This document shows positions 44,244 to 50,958 of a stretch of 50,958 bases of DNA, piece by piece. The notes under the pieces were generated by a model that did no database searches, was not told where the DNA came from, and saw only the letters and a program-made list of their open reading frames with translations. Both the position numbers and the translations under genes were made by a program. The stretch's first letter is position 1. Each line of letters opens with the position of its first letter. The DNA is from an uncultured Pelagibacteraceae bacterium (lineage in GTDB: Bacteria > Pseudomonadota > Alphaproteobacteria > Pelagibacterales > Pelagibacteraceae): positions 1 to 50,958 of the forward strand of contig CABYBM010000005.1 in the NCBI GenBank assembly GCA_902517175.1, in the 5' to 3' direction.

Positions 44244-46007
44244 CTAAATAAAATTAAATTTCATTATATTTGAGCTTCCAGAAATTGCGGATTTATAATG
44301 ATACTCTGCTCTAGGCAATACTTTTTCAAAATAAAATTTAGCTGTACTGATTTTATCAGAGTAAAAATCTTTATTTTTCTCATAGTCATTAAAACTAACT
44401 TCTAAAACTTTTATCCAAGAATACGCAATTGAAACATATCCAAGTGTTCTTAAATAATCATTCGCTGCTGCACTTACATCATCTTTTTCAATTTTACTTT
44501 GATCACTGATCCAGCCTGTAAACTTTGATAATATATCTAGGTAATGATTTAATTCTTTTGAAAAAGTTTCAACTTTTCCTTTTTTACTTTCGCACTCAGA
44601 CTTAACCATGTCTAAAAATCTAGCAATTACATTGCCATTTTTATTGGATAATTTTCTAAATACTAAATCAGCTGCCTGAACTGAGTTTGTTCCCTCATAA
44701 ATAGGAGTAATACGATTATCTCGATATAATTGCTCAATTCCTTGATCTTTTGTATACCCGTACCCACCATGAATTTGCATTGCGTCATTTGTTATTTCCA
44801 TGGCTAAATCAGTAAATAATGATTTTACTACTGGTGTCATTAATGAAACATAATCGGATGCTTCTTGTTTTATTTTTTCTTCAGGGTGATAAAGGCTAAC
44901 CTCTGTTTGTTGAGATAACCAAAAACATAATGCTCTTTCTCCCTCAATTATTGATTTCATATTTAGTAAAGATTTTCTTATATCAGCATGTTCAATTATA
45001 AAATCTGCACCATTAGTTGACTTGGTATTATTTGTTTTTCCTTGTTTTCTCTCTTTCGCATATGCAAGTGAGTTCTGATAAGCAATTTCGGATAGGCCTA
45101 AACCCTGTATCCCAACTACTATTCTCTCTAAATTCATCATTGTGAACATCGCACTTAAACCTTTGTCTTTAGCTCCAATCATATAACCAGTTGCATCATC
45201 AAAATTTAAAACACAGGTAGCCGAACCCTTTATACCCATTTTACTTTCAATAGATCCTGTTGATACCCCATTCCTTGGGCCAATGTTTCCATCCTCGTTA
45301 ACTATAAACTTAGGGACTAAAAATAAACTTATACCTTTGGTTCCAGCAGGAGAATCTGTGGCTCTTGCAATTACCAAATGAATAATATTTTCTGTCAAAT
45401 CTTGATCACCAGAGGTGATGAATATTTTCTGACCACTTAGTTTATATGTTCCATCAGTTTGTTTTTCAGCTTTAGTCTTTAGAAGTCCTAAATCAGTTCC
45501 ACAAACTGGTTCAGTTAAACACATAGTGCCACTCCATTTACCCTCAACCATTTTTGGTAAATATTTGTTCTTTATTTCATCTGTAGCATGATGATTAATA
45601 CAATTATAAGCCCCAATACTTAATTCACTATAAAGTTTAAATGACAAGCTTGCAGATGATAACATTTCGTCAAAAAAAGCACTTACAGTTTTGGGCATCC
45701 CTTGACCACCATATTTTGGATCACAAGATAATGATGTCCATCCATCTTCTATATATTTTTGGTACGCCTCTTTATAACCTGGGGGAGTTCTAACAACTCC
45801 ATTCTCTAATACTGCAGGATTTTCATCTCCTATTTTTGCAAGTGGTAATATTAAATTTTGATTGATTTTAGCTGCTTCCTCTAAAATATCTTTTACCAAA
45901 TCAGAATTAACTTCATTATATTTTTCTAATTCATTATAGTTTTTATTGTCTCTTAACTTGTCATAAAGAAACATCATATCTTTTACTGGAGCTGTATAAC
46001 TTGGCAT
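44244..46007 (-). CDS. dmdC: Methylmercaptopropionyl-CoA dehydrogenase (DmdC-type acyl-CoA dehydrogenase)
   Basis: This 587-residue protein is the long acyl-CoA dehydrogenase form with an extra C-terminal helical domain. It has CLTEPVCGTDLG, FITSGDQDLT, the substrate-pocket GYGYTKDQGIEQLYRD and the catalytic-region ITPIYEGTNSVQA. This size and signature match DmdC, which forms methylthioacryloyl-CoA. It lies two bases before dmdB and 26 after leuB. Confidence 0.9.
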   Translation of the reverse strand: MPSYTAPVKDMMFLYDKLRDNKNYNELEKYNEVNSDLVKDILEEAAKINQNLILPLAKIGDENPAVLENGVVRTPPGYKEAYQKYIEDGWTSLSCDPKYGGQGMPKTVSAFFDEMLSSASLSFKLYSELSIGAYNCINHHATDEIKNKYLPKMVEGKWSGTMCLTEPVCGTDLGLLKTKAEKQTDGTYKLSGQKIFITSGDQDLTENIIHLVIARATDSPAGTKGISLFLVPKFIVNEDGNIGPRNGVSTGSIESKMGIKGSATCVLNFDDATGYMIGAKDKGLSAMFTMMNLERIVVGIQGLGLSEIAYQNSLAYAKERKQGKTNNTKSTNGADFIIEHADIRKSLLNMKSIIEGERALCFWLSQQTEVSLYHPEEKIKQEASDYVSLMTPVVKSLFTDLAMEITNDAMQIHGGYGYTKDQGIEQLYRDNRITPIYEGTNSVQAADLVFRKLSNKNGNVIARFLDMVKSECESKKGKVETFSKELNHYLDILSKFTGWISDQSKIEKDDVSAAANDYLRTLGYVSIAYSWIKVLEVSFNDYEKNKDFYSDKISTAKFYFEKVLPRAEYHYKSAISGSSNIMKFNFI

Positions 46008-46033
46008 TTTAAAAGCTTAGAATAATTATAGAT

Positions 46034-47140
46034 TTATTGCAATTTTGAAATTATCGCATCACCCATTGCTGAAGTTGATACCTCTTTCATTCCATCTGAT
46101 AGAATATCTTTAGTTCTTAAACCATCATTTAATACCTGCTGTACTGCTTTTTCTAACGCATCAGCCTCATTATCTAAGTCTAAAGAATATCTTAGGGCCA
46201 TAGCAAAACTTAAAATAGAAGCAATAGGATTTGCTATAGATTTACCAGCAATATCAGGTGCTGAACCATGAATAGGTTCGTACATGGCTCTCATTTCTCC
46301 ATCCTTATTTTTTGCACCTAAAGATGCTGATGGTAATAGGCCTAAAGAACCTGTTAGCATTGAAGCTTGATCTGAAAGCATATCACCAAATAAATTATCA
46401 GTTACAATTACGTCAAATTGTTTAGGATTTCTTAATAGCTGCATTGCACAATTGTCAGCGAGCATATGGCTTAATTCCACATCTTTAAATTCTTTATCAT
46501 GAAGTTCTTGAACTTCTTCCTTCCATAACTGTCCAGCTTCCATAACATTTGATTTTTCACAAGAAGTTACTTTATTTGATCTTTTTCTTGCTAGATCAAA
46601 TGCGATACGTGCTACCCTTACAATTTCACTAGTCGTATATGTATGAGTATTTATTCCTTTTCTCTCTCCGTTCTCAATTGGTTTAATTCCTCTTGGTTCA
46701 CCAAAATATATTCCACCTGTAAGCTCTCTAACAATCATTATGTCTAAACCCGACACTACTTCTGGTTTTAAAGTTGAAGCACCTACCAATTGTTCAAAAC
46801 ATATTGCCGGTCGTAAATTAGCAAATAGTTTTAGTTCTTTTCTTAATTTTAATAATGCTCTTTCTGGTTTTTTAGAAAATTCTACTTCATCCCATTTTGG
46901 TCCTCCTACCGCGCCTAACATAACAACTTCACTCTCTAAAGCTTTATAAAATACTTCATCAGTAATTGGTGTTCTATGTTTGTCATAAGAACAACCACCA
47001 GCAAGATCTTCTTCTACTTCAAAATCTAGTGATTTTTTATCATTAAACCAATTAATAATTTTTTTCACTTCACCTATTACTTCTGGACCAATACCGTCAC
47101 CAGGTAATAAAAGAATTTTTCTTTTTTTTACCTTAATCAT
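46034..47140 (-). CDS. leuB: 3-isopropylmalate dehydrogenase
   Basis: This 368-residue enzyme has [26 protein letters not shown], the catalytic Lys/Asp region [14 protein letters not shown], and [11 protein letters not shown] with [12 protein letters not shown] for NAD. It oxidatively decarboxylates 3-isopropylmalate in leucine synthesis. It overlaps leuD by eight bases. Confidence 0.97.
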   Translation of the reverse strand: MIKVKKRKILLLPGDGIGPEVIGEVKKIINWFNDKKSLDFEVEEDLAGGCSYDKHRTPITDEVFYKALESEVVMLGAVGGPKWDEVEFSKKPERALLKLRKELKLFANLRPAICFEQLVGASTLKPEVVSGLDIMIVRELTGGIYFGEPRGIKPIENGERKGINTHTYTTSEIVRVARIAFDLARKRSNKVTSCEKSNVMEAGQLWKEEVQELHDKEFKDVELSHMLADNCAMQLLRNPKQFDVIVTDNLFGDMLSDQASMLTGSLGLLPSASLGAKNKDGEMRAMYEPIHGSAPDIAGKSIANPIASILSFAMALRYSLDLDNEADALEKAVQQVLNDGLRTKDILSDGMKEVSTSAMGDAIISKLQ

Positions 47141-47738
47141 TAAAAATCCAAGGTTTTTGATTTTTTAAATTATTTTCAAATGTTTTAATTTTGTCTGATT
47201 TTTTTAAAGATAAAGCGATATCATCAAGACCTTCAAGTAAACACTTTTTTTTAAATGGATCAATTTCAAACTTAATTTCGCTATTACCGTAAACAATTAC
47301 TTGTTCATTTAAATCAACTGAAATTTCTTCCTTTCTGGTTGCGTATTCTGAAAGCTCTTTTATTTTTTCCTCCTCAAGAATAATTGGCAAAATACCATTC
47401 TTAAAACAGTTACTATAAAAAATATCTGCATAACTTGAACTGATTACACAAGTAATTCCAAAATCTAGAAGTGCCCAAGGAGCATGTTCTCTTGACGAGC
47501 CACATCCAAAGTTTTTGCCTGCAATTAAAATTTTTGACTTATTGAATGGATCATTGTTAAGGACAAAATTATCAATTTCTTTTCCTTGATCATCATATCT
47601 CATTTCAAAAAACAGGTTTTTTCCAAGTCCAGTTCTTTTAATAGTTTTTAAAAATTGCTTAGGTATAATCATATCCGTATCAATATTAACTATTGGTAAG
47701 TATGCGGGAATACTTTTTAATGTATTAAACTTTTGCAT
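47133..47738 (-). CDS. leuD: 3-isopropylmalate dehydratase small subunit
   Basis: This 201-residue swivel domain has [31 protein letters not shown] and [17 protein letters not shown]. With LeuC it isomerises 2- to 3-isopropylmalate. It abuts leuC without a gap. Confidence 0.96.
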   Translation of the reverse strand: MQKFNTLKSIPAYLPIVNIDTDMIIPKQFLKTIKRTGLGKNLFFEMRYDDQGKEIDNFVLNNDPFNKSKILIAGKNFGCGSSREHAPWALLDFGITCVISSSYADIFYSNCFKNGILPIILEEEKIKELSEYATRKEEISVDLNEQVIVYGNSEIKFEIDPFKKKCLLEGLDDIALSLKKSDKIKTFENNLKNQKPWIFND

Positions 47739-49142
47739 TTAATTTTGATACTTTCTAACATCGTCAAGGTTTCCTGAAATAGCGGCTGCAGCTGCCATTC
47801 CTGGGCTCACTAAATGAGTTCTGCCGCCTCTACCTTGTCTTCCTTCAAAATTTCTATTTGAAGTAGAGGCACATCTTTCCTCCGGCTTGAGTTTATCAGC
47901 ATTCATGGCTAAACACATAGAGCAGCCTGGCTCCCTCCACTCAAATCCTGAACTAATAAAAATCTTATCTAATCCCTCTTGTTCAGCTTGTTCTTTAACT
48001 AACCCAGACCCTGGAACTACCATTGCATTAACATGAGATGATATTTTTTTATCTTTTAAAATTTTAGCTGCCTCTCTTAAATCCTCAATTCTTCCGTTTG
48101 TACAGCTTCCAATAAAAACCTTATCAATCTTTATATCTGTTGCTGACATATCAGGTTTTAGCCCCATATATTTCAGTGATCTTTCAATTGAATTCTTTCT
48201 GTCCTCATCTGTCTCGCTTTGTGGATTAGGAACTTTTCCATCAATTGTAATAACATCTTGTGGAGAAGTTCCCCATGTTATCATTGGCAAAATTTCTGCT
48301 GCATTTAAATTTATTTCCTTATCAAAATTTGCCTCTCTATCAGTCTTAAGACCATTCCAATAATTTAAAGCTTTTTCCCAATTTTCACCCTTAGGTGACA
48401 TTGGTTTACCTTTTAAATACTCAAATATTTTTTCATCTGGCGCAATCAATCCTGCTCTTGCTCCACCTTCAATTGTCATGTTGCAGATCGTCATTCTTTG
48501 CTCAACGCTCAATGATCTTATTAAATCTCCTGCATATTCAATTACACAACCTGTTCCACCAGCTGTACCAATTTTTCCAATTATCTGAAGAATTACATCT
48601 TTTGAAGTGACACCTAACGGAAGTTTACCATTAACATTTATTCTAAAATTTTTTGCTTTCTTCTGAACTAGTGTTTGTGTTGCCAAAACGTGTTCGACTT
48701 CTGATGTTCCGATTCCAAATGCTAAAGCTCCAAAGGCTCCATGTGTAGCTGTATGACTATCTCCACATACAATAACCGTACCTGGTTGAGTAAATCCTTG
48801 TTCTGGACCTATGATGTGTACAATACCTTGTCTTCTGTCATCCATTCCAAAAAGTTGGACACCAAATTCTTTACAATTTACATCTAAAGTATCTACTTGT
48901 ATTTTAGATTCTTGATCAGCTATTCCTTTAGTCCTATCCGTAGTTGGAACATTATGATCTGCAACTGCTAGTGTTAAGTCAGGATGTCTTACTTTCCTAT
49001 TTGAGTTTCTTAATCCTTCAAATGCTTGTGGACTTGTCACCTCATGAACTAAATGTCTATCAACAAAAAGAAGGGCTGTTCCATCATCTTGTTGATCAAC
49101 TAAGTGATCATTCCATATTTTATCGTAAAGAGTTGTGGACAT
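47739..49142 (-). CDS. leuC: 3-isopropylmalate dehydratase large subunit
   Basis: This 467-residue aconitase-family subunit has [18 protein letters not shown] and [20 protein letters not shown]. The [4Fe-4S] ligands are in [11 protein letters not shown] and [30 protein letters not shown] closes the active site. It is the first gene of leuCDB and lies 11 bases after rplS, so leucine synthesis is in line with the ribosomal protein unit. Confidence 0.97.
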   Translation of the reverse strand: MSTTLYDKIWNDHLVDQQDDGTALLFVDRHLVHEVTSPQAFEGLRNSNRKVRHPDLTLAVADHNVPTTDRTKGIADQESKIQVDTLDVNCKEFGVQLFGMDDRRQGIVHIIGPEQGFTQPGTVIVCGDSHTATHGAFGALAFGIGTSEVEHVLATQTLVQKKAKNFRINVNGKLPLGVTSKDVILQIIGKIGTAGGTGCVIEYAGDLIRSLSVEQRMTICNMTIEGGARAGLIAPDEKIFEYLKGKPMSPKGENWEKALNYWNGLKTDREANFDKEINLNAAEILPMITWGTSPQDVITIDGKVPNPQSETDEDRKNSIERSLKYMGLKPDMSATDIKIDKVFIGSCTNGRIEDLREAAKILKDKKISSHVNAMVVPGSGLVKEQAEQEGLDKIFISSGFEWREPGCSMCLAMNADKLKPEERCASTSNRNFEGRQGRGGRTHLVSPGMAAAAAISGNLDDVRKYQN

Positions 49143-49153
49143 TGAAAAAAAAA

Positions 49154-49708
49154 TTATTTTTTTTCTGAAGGGCTTTCTAGTTTTTGATCTTCCTTAGAAG
49201 CCTCTTCTTTTGGTGCCTCCTCAGCTTTAACAGTATCGTCTTGTACTGCTTCTATTTTAGGGGCCTCCTCTTTTGGTGCCTCTACTGCGGGAGCAACGTT
49301 TTCTTCTGTTACTGTTTTTGGCTTAACATCAACATCAATACCGATTTTTTTTCTTATTTTTTCTGCTATTCTTGCTGATTTACCAGTTCTATCTCTTAAA
49401 TAATATAGTTTCGCTCTTCTAACTTTACCTGATCTTATAACTTTAATTGAGTCTATTAATGTTCCATATAAAGGAAAAGTTCTTTCAACTCCTTCTCCGA
49501 AAGAAATCTTTCTTACTGTAAAAGAGGAGTTTAAATCTCTACTTTTTTTAGCGATACAGACACCTTCAAAATATTGGATTCTGTCTTTTTTACCTTCAGT
49601 AATTCTTACACCAACCTTGACAACATCACCTGGATAAAAATCTGGAATTTTTTTCTCAGAAAGAATTTTCTTGACGTTATGTTGGTTTATTTCCTCAATA
49701 GTTTTCAT
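49154..49708 (-). CDS. rplS: 50S ribosomal protein L19 with long acidic C-terminal tail
   Basis: The ATG at 49708 (MKTIEEINQ) is preferred over a TTG at 49723, giving 184 residues. Residues 1 to about 115 are the canonical L19 ([57 protein letters not shown]). About 65 extra residues follow, a low-complexity Ala/Pro/Glu/Lys tail with repeated EAPKEE units. L19 usually has 115-125 residues. It directly follows trmD. Confidence 0.95.
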   Translation of the reverse strand: MKTIEEINQHNVKKILSEKKIPDFYPGDVVKVGVRITEGKKDRIQYFEGVCIAKKSRDLNSSFTVRKISFGEGVERTFPLYGTLIDSIKVIRSGKVRRAKLYYLRDRTGKSARIAEKIRKKIGIDVDVKPKTVTEENVAPAVEAPKEEAPKIEAVQDDTVKAEEAPKEEASKEDQKLESPSEKK

Positions 49709-49724
49709 GTTAGCAATAATCAAA

Positions 49725-50411
49725 TTAATTTTTCTTATATTTTTCCCATAAATCTGGTCTTCGGTCGCGTGTTATAGCCTCAGATTGAGACAAACGCCAG
49801 TCTTTAATTTTACTATGATCACCAGATAATAGTACATCTGGTACTGATTTTTCCTCCCAAATTTGAGGTTTTGTATATTGCGGATACTCTAATAGACCAT
49901 TTTCAAAAGTTTCTTCGATCTTAGAATTATCGTTTCCTAATACCCCTGGTAAAAGCCTGAGAACACTATCAATAACAACATATGCAGCTGTTTCACCTCC
50001 AGACAAAACATAGTCTCCTATACTGACTTCTTCTATATTTCTTGTAGATAATACTCTCTCGTCAACCCCTTCAAAATGACCACAAATAAGTGATAAGGAT
50101 TTTGCAGTTGCCAATTTTTTTGCATAGCTTTGATCAAATTTTTTTCCTTTAGGAGACAAATATAAAATTTTTTCACCTTCAATTCTGTTTTGATCTAATG
50201 ATTTAGCAAGGACATCTGCTTTTAGTAACATTCCTGATCCACCTCCATAAGGTGTGTCATCTACAGTTTTATGTTTATCTTCAGCCGCATCTCTTATGTT
50301 AACAACTTTTAAATCCCATAATTTTTTAGACATAGCTTTTCCATATAATCCTTTTGACAGAGGACCAGGAAAAACTTCTGGATAAAGTGTAAACACTTGA
50401 GCTTGCCACAT
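49725..50411 (-). CDS. trmD: tRNA (guanine-N1)-methyltransferase
   Basis: This 228-residue SPOUT-knot methyltransferase modifies G37 of tRNA. Landmarks are [34 protein letters not shown], the knot [13 protein letters not shown] and [10 protein letters not shown]. It sits between rpsP and rplS in the common rpsP-trmD-rplS order; rimM is absent from the usual place between rpsP and trmD. Confidence 0.96.
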   Translation of the reverse strand: MWQAQVFTLYPEVFPGPLSKGLYGKAMSKKLWDLKVVNIRDAAEDKHKTVDDTPYGGGSGMLLKADVLAKSLDQNRIEGEKILYLSPKGKKFDQSYAKKLATAKSLSLICGHFEGVDERVLSTRNIEEVSIGDYVLSGGETAAYVVIDSVLRLLPGVLGNDNSKIEETFENGLLEYPQYTKPQIWEEKSVPDVLLSGDHSKIKDWRLSQSEAITRDRRPDLWEKYKKN

Positions 50412-50425
50412 AAATAATTTTTAAA

Positions 50426-50809
50426 CTATTTTTTTTCTTCCTTTGGAGCTTCTGTTGCTGGTGCTGCGTCTGCTTTAGGAGCTTCAGTTTTATCTTCCTC
50501 TTTTTTATTTCTTTCTTTTTTCGGAATAGCTTTATTGGGGTTATTACCATTTACAGGCATTGGCATTAATTCATTTTCTCCCAATATTCTCGCAACTCTA
50601 GTTGTTGGTTTAGCTCCTTGACCAAGCCAATATTTAATTCTTTCAGCCTCAAGACCTACTCTTTCTTTTTTATCTTTGGGTAAAAGAGGATTAAAAAATC
50701 CTACCTTCTCAATAAATCTTCCGTCTCTTGCAAAACGGCTATCAGCTACAACGACTTTATATACTGGACGTTTTTTTGTTCCTCCTCTTGATAATCTTAG
50801 TTTTAACAT
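50426..50809 (-). CDS. rpsP: 30S ribosomal protein S16 with charged C-terminal tail
   Basis: Residues 1 to about 80 are S16 ([49 protein letters not shown]). A tail of about 40 residues follows, rich in Lys, Glu, Ala and Pro and ending in a [13 protein letters not shown] motif. The tail resembles that of L19 nearby. A good Shine-Dalgarno (AAGGAGA) precedes the ATG. Confidence 0.96.
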   Translation of the reverse strand: MLKLRLSRGGTKKRPVYKVVVADSRFARDGRFIEKVGFFNPLLPKDKKERVGLEAERIKYWLGQGAKPTTRVARILGENELMPMPVNGNNPNKAIPKKERNKKEEDKTEAPKADAAPATEAPKEEKK

Positions 50810-50823
50810 ATCTTCTCCTTTTA

Positions 50824-50958
50824 TTATTTTAGTTGGTTAAATAGCTCTGGTGGTATTCCTTTATCAGACATACCCTTCATATTTCCTTTAGACATCTTTT
50901 TCATCATTTCAGACATCATTTTAAATTGTTTTAACAATTTATTGATAGTGGCTGGATT
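50824..50958 (-). CDS. ffh: Signal recognition particle protein Ffh, C-terminal end only
   Basis: Only the last 44 residues are in the window; the frame is open to the right edge. The methionine-rich segment [18 protein letters not shown] is the end of the Ffh M domain, which binds signal sequences and 4.5S RNA. The position directly upstream of rpsP agrees with the common ffh-rpsP-trmD-rplS order. Confidence 0.85.
   Translation of the reverse strand, partial: NPATINKLLKQFKMMSEMMKKMSKGNMKGMSDKGIPPELFNQLK

Noticed and set aside
49200..49300. Short DNA repeats in the rplS 3' end as a CRISPR or mobile repeat
   Set aside because: They are codon repeats of the EAPKEE protein tail, imperfect and in frame, without spacers.

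Overview
The window is a compact, AT-rich stretch of chromosome (homopolymer A/T runs everywhere, intergenic gaps mostly under 100 bases, many 1-20 base gene overlaps). It almost certainly comes from an alphaproteobacterium of the SAR11 clade (Pelagibacterales). The strongest evidence is a full-length 369-residue DMSP demethylase of the Pelagibacter DmdA type. It sits in a leu-dmd-asd-sdh-mmsA-mdh-suc gene order that I recall from SAR11 genomes. Supporting markers are DUF2794, IalB, HspQ and a CcmCDEFGH set. No rRNA, tRNA, CRISPR array, transposase or integrase was seen.

Layout. (1) 1-7361: mixed-strand housekeeping: a truncated class I glutamine amidotransferase and a small membrane protein; a photolyase-like FAD protein; PsiE-like and unknown membrane proteins; an aldo/keto reductase-ialB-argG operon; a Bax-inhibitor-1 family protein; DUF2794 and YciB. 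(2) 7449-12588 (+): hspQ, a 180-base spacer with a strong RNA-like hairpin, then ccmC-D-E-F-G-H and a PagL-like outer membrane protein. (3) 12597-18556 (+): a 2-hydroxyacid/2-keto acid block with two tandem FMN-dependent hydroxyacid dehydrogenases, a class I aminotransferase, a GlcD/D-lactate dehydrogenase-type flavoprotein and an NAD(P)-dependent 2-hydroxyacid dehydrogenase. (4) 18553-27493: what looks like an organic-nitrogen (amide/urea) scavenging unit. A double nitrilase and a DUF1989 protein lie on the minus strand, divergent from a five-gene Urt/Liv-type ABC transporter, an FmdA-type formamidase/acetamidase and a 2-keto-4-pentenoate hydratase-like protein. (5) 27498-50958 (-): a 23 kb unidirectional block read as ffh, rpsP, trmD, rplS, leuC, leuD, leuB, dmdC, dmdB, an alpha/beta hydrolase, dmdA, asd, sdhC, sdhD, sdhA, sdhB, mmsA, mdh, sucC, sucD, sucA, sucB. 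It ends in a sucB that has lost its catalytic C-terminus and runs into a small winged-helix-like ORF.

How the genes fit together. Block 5 couples DMSP demethylation (DmdA, then DmdB and DmdC) to the lower TCA cycle, leucine synthesis and propionate-type carbon (MmsA). Block 3 would feed lactate/glycolate-type hydroxyacids into respiration and interconvert the resulting keto acids. Block 4 would import small amides or urea and release ammonium.

Most notable observations: truncated sucB with no lpd beside it; SdhC and SdhD both lacking the residues that ligate heme b in E. coli while keeping quinone-site residues; a double nitrilase whose second domain has Gly in place of the catalytic Cys; tandem hydroxyacid dehydrogenases with different substitutions in the FMN phosphate site; and the hairpin between hspQ and ccmC. 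All calls were made by reading the sequence; no database search was run.
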